Positions 10,799 to 20,529 of a DNA stretch of 64,000 nt are shown in pieces (position 1 is the stretch's first letter; each line of letters begins with the position of its first letter). The DNA lies in contig QPMI01000180.1 in NCBI GenBank assembly GCA_004431415.1, forward strand, positions 62,001 through 126,000, written 5' to 3'. The notes under the pieces were generated by a model. That model was not told the DNA's origin. It saw only the letters and a list, made by a program, of their open reading frames with translations, and did not search any database. The stretch comes from Cyanophora paradoxa (Eukaryota > Glaucocystophyceae > Cyanophorales > Cyanophoraceae). The position numbers and the translations under genes are program-made.

Positions 10799-11030
10799 CT
10801 TCGGCCCGCGGACCCCCGCGCCCCGACGTCGACCAGCCCGCCGCTTTCACGTTTTCCGTTTCGCTCGCTCTCCTTTTTTTGTTGAAATGACGCCCATGCA
10901 CGAACCCCTGCCGCAGTGCGCTGCTGGGCTGCTGGGCTGCTGGGCTACGAGGGGCCGTGGCCAGTTGCATGCGCGGCATGCACATGCATGCCCCCCTCCC
11001 AGGGTCCATGCGCGCGGTTCCCCGGGGGCG
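9359..11030 (+). repeat. Tandem segmental duplication, partial unit 3
   Basis: This holds the synthetase 3' half (to the stop at 10798) and about 230 bp of a diverged version of the 3' flank, after which similarity to the spacer of units 1 and 2 fades. The tail differs much more than the spacers of units 1 and 2 differ from each other, so it is the older tail. Confidence 0.75.
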
Positions 11031-11937
11031 CTATGAGGCTTCGAATTGCGGCCAATGTTTCCGATATAGATCGCGAGGATCAGCGAGCTAGGGGCGGCGG
11101 CCGCGGCGGGCCCGGGGCGCACGGGCGGGGGCAGTGGGGGCCGGGGCGCATTGCGGCACGCAGGGAATTCGAATGGCATCCTCCTCATCTTCCAGAGCGA
11201 GCCTCGGAGCAGGCTAGCGCGTATTCCCCCTGGCTGGCCCAGGGCCTGGTCCGATTCCGGGGATCGGTGCCCTTGCAGATCTAGGCGTCGACGTCGATGC
11301 ATATTTAAAAGATGAACTCGGAAGCGGAACCTCGAGGCGCTCATGATCACGGGGCTCCTGGCTGCCAGCCTGCTGTTCTTCTGGATCTTGTGAAGAAACT
11401 TTGAAATGTAAACAGCCGCTGAGCCTCAGGGCCTGATCATCGGATCATGAGCAAGTGTCAAAGTGTAAACTTTAGATCTAGCACGTAGAAGCCTTGAAGT
11501 GTGCTTCAAGGCTTCGAGTCGAGCGACGTCTGGCGGCTGATCATGAGACCAGGGTCGCTTGAGAGGCCCTGAGGCTCGGATCCGGAGTATAAGGCTGTCT
11601 TTATGGTATCATTGTACATGTATCATCAGTATCGTAAGTATGTATCGCATGAAGGCGTCTTCAGTACTACGGTAAGAGCGCCAAGGTCATCTTCAGTATA
11701 CGTAAGGACTTGAAAAGACTACGGAAGCTTCGCGAATAGTGCCGCGCTCGCTAGGTCGGCGAGACGCTCAGCTGCCGGCTCGCTGAGGTCGATTTATGCT
11801 GTCTCCGCGGACCGGGCCGTGCCGGGTGGCACGGGGTGCATGTGGGGTGGGCCGATGGCGAGGGCGGAAGGGGCTCCTTGGAAGGGGAGGGGGAAGAGGG
11901 CGGCGGGACGCTGGGCGGGGCGGGGCGGGGCGGGGCC
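10799..11937. other. Intergenic region between convergent genes
   Basis: The first ~230 bp are a diverged synthetase 3' flank with a GCTGCTGGGCT mini-repeat near 10920. After about 11290 the sequence drops in GC and holds a perfect hairpin (11488-11515). GATCATGA-type words lie at about 11344, 11452 and 11541. No gene is recognised. Both neighbours end toward this region, so it should contain two polyadenylation regions. Confidence 0.5.
11488..11515. repeat. Perfect 12-bp stem hairpin with TGTG loop
   Basis: GAAGCCTTGAAG, a 4-base TGTG loop and CTTCAAGGCTTC form an uninterrupted stem. It lies about 420 bp beyond the end of the minus-strand cyclase gene. It might be an RNA 3' structure or a relic of a small inverted-repeat element; nothing else supports either. 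Confidence 0.7.
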
Positions 11938-14900
11938 TCAGGGGGCGGCGCGGGCGGCGCGGAGGTCTGCGAGGACGGCGCGGCAGGCGCGCTTCCAGCG
12001 AGCCGTCACCTGCCACCGCACGAAGTTGGTCATCACCTGCGTGTAGTAGACGGCCAGCTCGGGGAGGCCCTCCGCGATCGTCCGGTACAGCGGGATGACG
12101 ACGACGCGGAAGAAGAAGATCTGGCCCTCGGCCCACGCCAGCTGCTGCTCGAACGCCGACCCCTTCGTGTCCATCCCCGGCGACACGTTGAAGCCCAGCG
12201 AGAGCTCCCGCCTGCGCCGCAAGCCTCAGGTTTGCGGTGCGCAGAGACGCGGGCGCGAGGAGGGGAGGGCGGACCGGCCCTGGCGGAGGAACTCCTGGCG
12301 GAGGCGGCGGGACCAGTAGATGGCGTTGTCGAAGCCGCGGGCGGCGTTGGAGAGGTCCGCGCACTTGATCATCATCTCGCCGAGCAGGCGCGCCTCCTGG
12401 AACGAGAAGCCGCCGCCCAGCTTCGAGATGGCGGCCTCGGGGGGCGAGCCGGCCGGGAACGAGCGCGCGTACTCGCGGATGTACGACGCGTTGCGCGTCA
12501 CGTCCGTGGCGAGCACGAGGGCGCGCAGCATCGCCCGGAAGCGGGCGCGCTGGCGGGGGCGCAGGCGGTCGAGGATGGCGGCGGGGCGGAGGGCGCGGAG
12601 GGCGGGCTCGAGGGGGGCGCCCGGACCGGAGGCGGCGTTGGCAAGGGCGAGGACGGGGCGGAGGGCGGGGTCGGGGGCGGAGGGGGTCGTGGGGGACCGC
12701 TCGTCCGAGGATGCCCCGCTGTACTGCTCGGGGACGTGCGCCAGCGAGGCACGCCGGGAGCGGCCGCCGGCGGAGAGGGAGCGGGGCGTGCCGGGCCCCG
12801 TGGCGGGGCCCGGGGCGAGCCCCCAGGGGGAGCTGCGGGCCGAGGCGGGGGAGGCGGAGCGCGAGGCCTCGATCCGGATCTCGATGGAGGGCGGCGGGGC
12901 CAGCGAGCTGCCCGACGAGGCCCGCCCGCCCCGCCCGCCCCGCTCCCCTCGCTCCCGCCGCCGTCCCCGCGCCGCTCCGGCTGCTCTCCGCACCGCTCCC
13001 GCTCCCGCTGGGCGCCGCGCTCCCCACGCTGCTGAGCGGGGCGGCGTGGCGCGGGGCCTCGGCGGCGGGGGCGGTGGCCTGCTGGTAGCCGGCCTCGAGG
13101 GCGTACGCGTGGCCGGCCAGGTCCTCCACCTCGACGGAGTAGGCCCGGCGGCGGCCCCGCAGGCGGCCCCGCTCCTCGCGGGACCCGGCGCCCTCGCCGG
13201 CGGCGGGGGCGCCGTGGTGGTGGCCCTGGCCCTGGGGCAGGGGCACCGAGGCCTTGTCCTCCGCCTTCACTTCGGAGCCGTACACGAGGTCCTCCTCCTC
13301 CGCCGCCTCCGCCCCGTCCAGCTCCAGCAGCTGCAGCGCGCAGTGCAGCTGCGTCCCGCAGCTTTCAGGCCCCGCAGGGGGGCGAGAGCGCGCGGCGCGG
13401 CGCGGCGCGGCGGGGCGAGTCGGGGGCGGGGGCGGCGCGCACGTGCATCTTCTCGAGGGTGGAGACGGCGCCGTAGGCGAGGAAGACGGGGGACTGGGAC
13501 TCGCGTTGGAAGATGTTCGTGGTCCCCGGGTGGCTCAGGTCGTGGCACAGCGCCGCCACGATGCACGCCAGCTGGTCCTCCTGCGCCCGCCCGTCGGACC
13601 GAGCGAGGCCGGTGGCCTGGGCGCGGTGGGCGGGGCGGGAGCGCACCGGCGCGAGGTACCGCCGGCGGTTGCAGAGCAGGCGGATCATGACGTACATGCT
13701 GCGGGCGGGTCAGGGTGCGCCGCGCGGTTCGGGGAGGGAGGGCGACGCGCCAGTGGCAGACGTCGAGGGCGTGCTGGAAGCTGTGGAAGGGGGCGGGGGC
13801 GTACATCTGCCGCACCGCCTGCGGCGCGGGGCGTCACCGGCGTAGAAATCACGGCCGGGAGCGGGCCGAACGGGGCCGCACGGAGAGGAAGGGGCGGAGG
13901 ACGGCGCGGGTGATGCCAAAGTGGGCGTCGAGGCGGAGGCCGTGCAGCATCGCGTGGACGAACTCGTCGTGCCGCTCCGCGGGGATGCGCCACGTGCACA
14001 AACACGGGTCGTCGATCTGCGGCGGGGGCGGCGTCGGCGGGCGGCGTCGGCGGGGGCGGGGGCGCGCCGGCGGCGGGGCGGACGATGTGGGCGAGGTCGA
14101 CGTGGTCGGGGATCATGGCGGGGCCGGCGGCCGCGAGCGCGTTCATCGCGGCCGCCGCCGAGCTCGCCCGCCGCGAGCGCGCCTGGGCCTCGCTGCCCGC
14201 CGCCGCGGCCGCCGCTCGCGGGGCGGGCCGGGCGAGGGCACGCGCGAGGCCTCCGGCGGGCTCGCGAGGCTCGAGCCCGGGGCCGGGGCGAGGGTCGCCG
14301 CCCGCGGCGACTCCGGATCGTCGTCCTGCCGGGCCGCCTCCTGCCCGGCATAGGCGCGCGCGTCAGGCCGGCGGGGCAGGGCGGGGCGGGGCGGGGGCCT
14401 GTGACCTGCTGGTGGGCCTGCCCGGCGGAGGCGTCGCGGTGGCGGGGGCGGGCGGCGACGAGCCAGAAGGTCTCCATGGGGCCCTTGCCCTGCACCTCGA
14501 CCTCGCCGCGCCCCTCGAAGACGAACCCGCGCCCCGCCAGCCGCTCCTGCACGGCCGCGGAGCAGTGCACGCGGTTGGGCTCCCCGCCGCCTCCAGCCGG
14601 CTCGCCGTGTTCACCGCGTCGCCCACACCTGCCGGCGGGGCTCAGGCGCGCCGGGGCCGGGGCGGAGCGCCCGCCGGGCGGGGCGGGGCGGGGCGGGCGG
14701 GGGGGGGGGGGGGGCGGGGGAGGGGGGGGGGGGCGGACGTCGTAGAGGATGCGCTTGCGGCCGACGACGCCCGCTACGCACGACCCGCAGTGCTGCGCCG
14801 CGCGGGGCGCTCAGCTTGGCGGGGCGGGGCGGGGCGGGGCGGGTGGCGGACGAGGCCGATGCGGACGGCGATGGGCTCGCCGTCGGGGGTGCGGATGCGG

Positions 14901-16518
14901 CGGAAGATGCCGAGGAGGTCGACGGCGAAGCAGGCGAGGTCCTCCAGGTGCCGCGCCGTGCGGTGCGGCAGCCCGCCCGCCACGAGCAGCGCCCCGCCCA
15001 TCGTCTTGATCTTCTCGAGGCGCCCCGGGTAGCGCGCCTCGAGGCAGCGGTCGATGGAGGAGAAGAGCTGGTCGAGGAGGGAGACGAGGAGGGCCGGCTC
15101 GAGGGCGGCCGCGAGGCGCCCGAAGGCGACGATGTCGGCGAAGAGGAACGAGGCGTCCTCGTGTTTCTGGGCGACCGCGCGCCCCGCGTGCTCCCGCAGC
15201 ATCCGCACGATCGGCGCCGGCAGCACGTTGCTCAGCAGCGCCTCGCAGCGCCGCCGCTCCTCGGCGACGGCGCGCTCGGCCTCCTTGCGGGCCGAGGTGT
15301 CCCGGATGGTGGCGATGAAGGAGCAGGCGCCGTTGAGGACGGCGTGGGAGACGGAGATCTCCGCGGCGAAGAGGGCGCCCCCGCGGCGCTGCGCCGTGAT
15401 CTCCGCGAGGTGCCGCGGCTGGCGGCGGCCAACCGGCACCCGCAGGAAGCGTTCCACGTACCTGCGCGGCGAGGGCGCCTCGGCCGGGGCGCCGCGCGGG
15501 GCGGGGCGGGGCGGGGGGACCCGGCGTGTGCGTCGGCGAAGGGGGCGGGCATGAGGAGGGAGAGGGGCTGGCCGACGATGTCGCGGGCGGGCCACCCGAA
15601 GAGGGCCTCGGCGCCGGCGTTGAAGAAGGTCACGCGCGAGTGCCGGTCCGCCGCCACCACCGCCTCGCTCGCCCGCTGCAGCAGCTCCGCCGTGCTCGCC
15701 CCGGCCCGCCCCGCCCCGCCCCCGCCGGCCCCGCCTCCCGCACGTGCAGCACGGCCAGCGCCCCGGGCCCCGCCCGTACCGCGTCACCGTCACCTGCACC
15801 GCCCGCCCGTCCTTCGCCCGCGCGGGGCCCGACGCCAGGGCGCCCTCCGCGGCGCCCTCCGGCGGGAGCGGCAGGTAGAGGGCCGCCGGCCGCCCCGCCA
15901 CCTCGTCCGCTGCGCGCGGCGTCGCCGGCGGCCCGGCTGCGGGGTGGGGCGGGGCGGGCGGGGCGCACCGGGCCAGCCGAGGAGGCGCTCGGCGGCCTCG
16001 CTCCAGTGGACGAGGGCGCCGTCGCCGTCGCAGGTGACGAGGGCCTCCTCGGCGGCGCGCAGCAGCGCCGCCAGCTCCCGCTCGTGCTGCTCCGCGCTCG
16101 CCGAGAGCACCTCCTGCTCCTTCCTGCGCGCCCGACACCGCTCGCTCGCCCGCCGGTCGGGCCGGGGGCGGGCGCGGGCGCACCGGGCGTCGTCGCGCCG
16201 CCGCTGTAAGCGGGCGCGGGAGAGGACGACGGCGTCCGCCGCGAGGGCGGCGGCGAGCAGCACGAGCGCCGGGCGCGCCCGGCCGCCCATCAGACCGCGC
16301 AGGCTCCAGGCGCAGGCCCCGAAGAGGGCGGCACGCGAGGCGAGGGGCTGGAGGAGCTCCGCCAGGGCCCGTAGGCCCCCGCCCGAGGAGGAGCCGGCTG
16401 CGGGCGCCAGCTGCGGGAGGCAGCTGCTTCGCCGCCCATTCGAAAGACCCCCGCGATCTCTCGCCGCTGGCTGCCGCGTCTCATGTGGCGATTTCGGTGG
16501 ATCGGCCTCGGGCTGCAT
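11938..16518 (-). CDS. Membrane-anchored PAS-adenylyl/guanylyl cyclase fused to cyclic nucleotide phosphodiesterase
   Basis: The product should make and hydrolyse a cyclic nucleotide. Reading from ATG at 16518: a basic N-terminus, one or two hydrophobic segments (ALVLLAAALAADAVVLSRA, about 16265-16210), PAS domain 1 (LVTCDGDGALVHWSEAAERL, from about 16045), PAS domain 2 (VTFFNAGAEALFGWPARDIV, about 15635-15575), a short helix with EERRRCEALLSNVLP, and a class III cyclase domain with FLFADIVAFG (about 15121-15150), KIKTMGGALLVAGGLP (about 14970-15017), RKRILYDV and GDAVNTASRLEAAG. After a low-complexity linker comes a class I PDE domain: FHSFQHALDVCHW (about 13760-13800), CHDLSHPGTTN (13443-13580 exon), LVLATDVTRN (about 12490-12520), ADLSNAARGFDNAIYW and EQQLAWAEGQIFFF. 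The stop is at 11938-11940. Oddities are Gly for the usual second metal Asp in the cyclase, Asn for the usual His in the PDE, and a long insert inside the PDE. Domain calls are firm; that both ends form one transcript is inferred from order, orientation and absence of a gap. Confidence 0.82.
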
Positions 16519-17284
16519 CGGGGCGCGCGTGGGCCAGCACCGGCCGGTCTAACGGCGATCGTCCCGCCGGGCGATGGGTCGGCCCAGCCACAAACTAGAA
16601 GGCGCAAGCGAACCCAAAAGCCCCAAACCAAACCGCCGCAGATCCACTAGGCTAAGGCCGCTGCTGCCGAGCCTCCATCGCGCGCTAGATCTAGCTATGA
16701 TAGCCGCAACCGTACCGCGTAGAACGCTGCTGACAAACCCGTACCGCGTACGCGCGCAGAGTGCGCGGCCGGCGGTGCGGCGTCTCGAGCTCCGCCTCGG
16801 GGAATCGCCGGCGGCGGGGATCCGTGCTCAAGCCTCAAGGCTCGAGCTCGAGCTCAAGCTGCTCACCGCCGAGTCACCGGCCACCAGCGCTAGCCGTGCA
16901 GGCCCCGGCCGGGCCGGCCCCCGGGCCCGTGCCGCTGGAGTAGCGCGCAGTAACTTGAAACTTGCAATTGCAACTTATAAGCTTTAATTTTTAAGCTTGC
17001 AAGCTCGACGCCGGCGACGGGCCGCGGCGCCGTCCGACGGTCCGACGGTCGTCGACGACCGTCGGACTCGACGTTAACGTTAACGCGACGACTCAGTACT
17101 AGTGACTTAACGTTAACGTTGACGTTTAATTTGGGGTACCGCAGGTCTGCGCGCCGTATACGTATTACGTACCCGCCGACTACCCGTAGTACCGCCGGTA
17201 CGCGTGATCTGGTAGTAGGCTATAGCTACTACTAGCCTACCAGTAGCCTGGTATCGTACGTCCCGGTCTCCGCGCGCATGCGCA
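16519..17284. other. Intergenic, palindrome-rich, no gene seen
   Basis: This is the 5' flank of the minus-strand cyclase-phosphodiesterase gene, so its left part probably holds that promoter. Beyond about 16970 it is rich in short self-complementary words (AACGTT, GGTAGTAGGCTA and similar). No coding exon is recognised. Confidence 0.5.
17040..17067. repeat. 28-bp perfect palindrome
   Basis: GTCCGACGGTCGTC is followed directly by its own reverse complement. It sits beside two TTAACGTTAACG clusters (about 17070-17120). The function is unknown. Confidence 0.8.
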
Positions 17285-17443
17285 TACTGTAGAACTAGTT
17301 TATTTAGTACAGGAAAATAATTAGTACTTTGCGATTTTGGTCATTTTAGTGGGCGGGAAATATTTGGTAGGTCCGGCCAAGCGAGGCTCAGAAATATTTG
17401 GTAGTACTGCGCAGAGGCTCAGCGAGGCTCAGGGGCTAAGCTT

Positions 17444-17541
17444 AAGACTTCCTAGCCTCCTCCTCCGAGCGCACTTCCTCCGAGAGGATGCCCTTGAACC
17501 GGAAGTTCGGGCCGCCGTCCGCGTCCATCGGCTGGCAGACG
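17444..17541 (-). CDS. Possible orphan terminal exon
   Basis: Read on the minus strand, a CAG acceptor near 17541 is followed by PMDADGGPNFRFKGILSEEV, then RSEEEARKS and a TAA. The residue composition looks protein-like, unlike the surrounding frames. No upstream exon or family was found, so this may be a gene fragment or chance. Confidence 0.2.
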
Positions 17542-17870
17542 CCTGTCGACGTCGTGCTGCTCGGCTGGCCGGCCTTTCATCACTGGAGCTCGGCGGCGAC
17601 GCCTGGCGCTTAGCTACGCGCTTGCATGGGCGGCATTGCTTTCCCGCGCTCAAGGGCTTTTCAGCCGGTACCCCCCCTACCCCCCCTCTTTAGTGAGCGA
17701 TAAAACTTTAGTCAGGCGAAGCCTCTTTCTCAAAACCAAAAACGAACGGGTCCAAATTCCTTTTTTAACCTTTTTTTCCACTCGAGATCCCCCCTGCTAA
17801 ATAATTTCCGCGTCGCACTCTTTTTTTTAATTAAGATCTACGGTGGGCGTGCCCACTCGTCGCACTCCCT

Positions 17871-17897
17871 CGAGGCAGAATTATTAATTCTGCCTCG
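17871..17897. repeat. 27-bp palindrome
   Basis: CGAGGCAGAATTA, one central T, and TAATTCTGCCTCG. Within the putative 17285-19436 element, next to T-rich tracts. Confidence 0.75.
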
Positions 17898-18079
17898 ACA
17901 CGGACGCGATTGCTGCTAATAACACTGCTACCCTAACCCCCACAGACCTCTCTAAATCCATTTTTAGCGTCCTGGCTCCCCTAAGACGACCGCTCGCCCT
18001 TGGGCGTCGCGCGAAAATCGAATTTCCCTCTGGATCAATTCCGGTACTTAACCTCCGACAAATGCAGTCCAGGTCAGAA

Positions 18080-19110
18080 GGTGGCACCCGGTCGCGCCCG
18101 GTCCCGCGACGAAAACGCGCCAGGGACGCCCCAGAACGATACAGAATGACGCACGAGCGCGAGCGCATTGCCACAAGCTCGATTTCGGGCGCCGTCGACG
18201 CTCCAGTGCGAACAGTCGGCCGAAAATTTGATCCAGCCGGTCCCGGCCGGTCCCGCGACGCGCGCAATCGATGTGTACTGGCGCGCATAGACATAGCAGG
18301 GCCTGCGCACCCCCGAAATCCGCTTTTCGGAGGCCGAACAGTGCAGCAAGGTACCGGACATCAAAAATTCGATCCTGCACAGGCCCGGACATCTTTCCGC
18401 GCGCCCACGCCGCGGCGCACGCGCGGAAGAATAGCATAAGCATTTGAGATGTAGAAGAAGCTTTCCGCACGTTTTACAGATGCGCCGGGCCGCGGGGACC
18501 CACCCGACCCCGAAAATTCGATCCTTCACGGACCTGCACAGCTTTCCGCGCGCCCTAGCATCCTCACGCGAGAGCGCATCGCTACCATATTCATTTGGGA
18601 TTTTATCAAAGCCTTCCACAAGCTTGGAAGACGCGAAAGAGCACGAGAACCCAGCCGGCGGCAAAACTTTGATCCTGGACAGGCCCGGACAGCTTTCCGC
18701 GCGCCCACGCCGCGGCGCATGCACGGAACAATAGTATAAGCATTTGAGATGTCCGCAAAGCCTTCCGCATGCATTGCGTATGCGCCGGGCCGCGAGGACC
18801 CAGCCGACCCCGAAAATTCGATCCTTGACGGACCTGAACATCTTTCCGCGCGCCCTCGCATCCTCACGCATGCGCATCGCTACAATATTCATCTAAGATC
18901 TTTTAAAAGCCTTTCGCAAGCTCTGCAGACGCGACAGGGCGCGGCAATCCAGCCGACGCAAAACTTTGAAAATTCTATCCTGGCCACGCCTGCACATCTT
19001 TCCGCGCGCCCTCCCCTCCGCAGCCCCGCACATCGATGCTATATGCATTCGAGATTCTGTTTAAGCGATTCGCAAGCTCTGTACATGCGCCTGGCCGCGA
19101 GCCTTGGAGA
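18080..19110. repeat. Degenerate ~150-bp satellite with two alternating unit types
   Basis: The landmark GATCC (TATCC in the last unit) recurs at 18230, 18371, 18520, 18671, 18820 and 18976, with spacings of 141, 149, 151, 149 and 156 bp. It is usually followed by a CTTTCCGCGCGCCC block. Units at 18371 and 18671 share a GCCGCGGCGCA and a TAAGCATTTGAGATG segment. Units at 18520 and 18820 instead share CGCATCCTCACGC and CGCATCGCTAC. The array is thus a two-unit higher-order repeat of about 300 bp. Because 150 is a multiple of three, one minus-strand frame stays open for 272 codons, but I do not treat it as a gene. Confidence 0.75.
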
Positions 19111-19436
19111 ACCTCGCCCCTCCCGGGCCTCCTTCCCAACAATATTATATAATTAATCTCCTCTCAGTATGCTCCACCCTTTATTTCCTCAGCACATTAA
19201 TATTCCTCTAGCCGGCCAGGGCTAGCTGGACTGGCCGTCAGCTAGCCAGCTTCCAGCCAGAAAGCTGTTCGCTGGCCAGTCGCTGAGTGCCCTATAGGCC
19301 TACTGTGACAGCCGCGAGGGCGTCCGCGAGGCTTCGCCGTACTTAGTGCTCCGCAGGAGCACGGATCTTGTAGAACGCCCAAAACTTTTTAGTACTATAA
19401 ATATGCAGCCCACTAAATATTTCTAGTTCTACAGTA

Positions 19437-19911
19437 GCACGGTGACAGCTGCAGGCACTGACAGCGCACCGACTCTCCGGTACCGGATCATCATGATCAG
19501 GTCCGGACTCCGGATGACGGCTAGCAGGCTAGTAGCAGGCTAGTAGCACTGTAGCAGGCTAGCTAGCGCTAGCGCTTTAATTCAATGATTAATTTGCAGC
19601 GGCGCTTTAATTTGCCAAGTTGCAGTTGCAAATTACTTGCAATTTGGGGCGGCCGGCGCCCGGCTTAATTAGGGGCCGCCGGGCCGGCTTTAAGGCGGCT
19701 TAGGCCCGGCCCGGCTATTCGGCGGCTAACTTAGTAAGCTTAAGGGCGGCTTCAAAGAAGGCTTCAACCGGCTCAGCGGCTTGATCGAGCCGAGCGCTAG
19801 CCGTCTGCAGCTGGGGCCCTGGCCCCTGGGGGTTCGATTCGTGTCGCAAATCTCGCGATCGCCGCCGATTCGCCGGGGTTCGCGATCGCGAGTGGTTCAA
19901 ATATTAATCTG
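19437..19911. other. Intergenic, low-complexity, no gene seen
   Basis: Rich in GCTAG/CTAGC words (19510-19580) and TTTGCAA-type words (about 19590-19645). No exon or element boundary is recognised. Confidence 0.5.
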
Positions 19912-20009
19912 ACTGCAATGAATTTCGGAATGCCCGCTTTTGCTAGCTGGATGAATGTGTGTGTACATGTATCGGGCGGCCGGCAATTTGCTGCGGCAAA
20001 TTAAAGGGA
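19912..20009 (-). pseudogene. Duplicated 3' flank of the cation channel gene (left part)
   Basis: TGAATTTCGGAATGCC, GCTGGATGAAT and GCTGCGGCAAA occur in the same order as at about 35430-35500, downstream of the channel stop codon. This marks the edge of a duplicated segment that continues at 20522 after a transposon insertion. Confidence 0.65.
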
Positions 20010-20017
20010 CCTGCAGC
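20010..20017. repeat. Target site duplication, left copy
   Basis: CCTGCAGC immediately before the left terminus of the MITE; identical to 20522-20529. Confidence 0.85.
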
Positions 20018-20052
20018 CAGTGATGGTATTCCGAATTAACCCAAAAATGGAC

Positions 20053-20108
20053 CATTTCGGAAACGTTTCCGAAATATTTCGGAAATATTTCCGAAATATT
20101 TCTGAAAT
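20053..20108. repeat. Overlapping subterminal palindromes in the MITE
   Basis: TTTCCGAAATATTTCGGAAA and shifted versions overlap here. Subterminal repeats of this kind are common transposase-binding sites in hAT elements; the role here is inference. Confidence 0.6.
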
Positions 20109-20400
20109 CAGGGCCCCTCCCGAGGGCCCTTCTGCTGATGCCTGACGCTCCCTTTAACCTTCTTATGCTTTACTTATTGGTAACTGTCCAGTTTCGTGTC
20201 TTCCTGATCATCAGAACATGCGACAGTACGAAAGGGAAATTCACACCTCGTACCCCCTGCCAGCCTTGTTGGCGGCTGAGTTCCGGCTCTAGACGTCTAC
20301 GATAGACTCCTATCGTGTTGTTTAACCTTTCTATCACGTTTCCTATCATTCTAATGCGTTGTTTCGCCGTGTTTCGCGCAGAATGTGGCAAAACGAGAGT

Positions 20401-20438
20401 ACCCCCCTTAAATAGAAATAATTCCTAATTAGGGGGGT
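20401..20438. repeat. C6/G6 hairpin inside the MITE
   Basis: ACCCCCCTTAA and TTAGGGGGGT are inverted arms separated by an A/T-rich loop of about 17 bases. Confidence 0.65.
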
Positions 20439-20521
20439 CTCTCGGGACCTTTTTGGAAACAATTTCGAAATTGATTTCGAAATTGTTTATAGAAATGTTT
20501 CTAGAAAAAATGCCATCACTG

Positions 20522-20529
20522 CCTGCAGC
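20522..20529. repeat. Target site duplication, right copy
   Basis: CCTGCAGC immediately after the right terminus of the MITE; identical to 20010-20017. Confidence 0.85.

Larger units (their letters stand above)
17285..19436. mobile_element. Possible decayed 2.15-kb inverted-repeat element
   Basis: CTGTAGAACTAG at 17287-17298 is repeated as its reverse complement at 19423-19434. The similarity continues imperfectly inward for about 60-70 bp (both arms contain TATTTAGT, TAGTACT and TTTAGTGGGC in the same order when oriented). Just outside TACTGTAG, both flanks have the 3-bp word GCA. No transposase is recognised; the interior holds a satellite array and palindromes. I regard this as a weak candidate for an old non-autonomous transposon. 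Confidence 0.4.
20018..20521. mobile_element. hAT-like MITE, 504 bp, with 8-bp target site duplication
   Basis: The termini are CAGTGATGGTATT on the left and the reverse complement of CAGTGATGGCATT on the right (20509-20521). The flanks are identical 8-bp direct repeats CCTGCAGC at 20010-20017 and 20522-20529. A CAGTG-type end with an 8-bp duplication is the pattern known for hAT transposons. The interior has no transposase; it contains subterminal TTTCCGAAATATTTCGGAAA palindromes (20053-20108), AATTTCGAAATT repeats near 20450-20490 and a C6/G6 hairpin (20401-20438). The element interrupts the duplicated channel fragment. A 73-codon minus-strand open frame (20170-20391) has no recognised function. 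Confidence 0.8.

Noticed and set aside
14696-14740. Long G runs as possible regulatory G-quadruplex
   Set aside because: They lie in an intron of the cyclase gene, and similar runs occur in introns near 36310 and 38000. Quadruplex formation is possible, but nothing marks it as specific.
18074-18892. 272-codon minus-strand open frame
   Set aside because: It stays open only because the satellite period is about 150 bp, a multiple of three. Its repeats are degenerate and show no domain.
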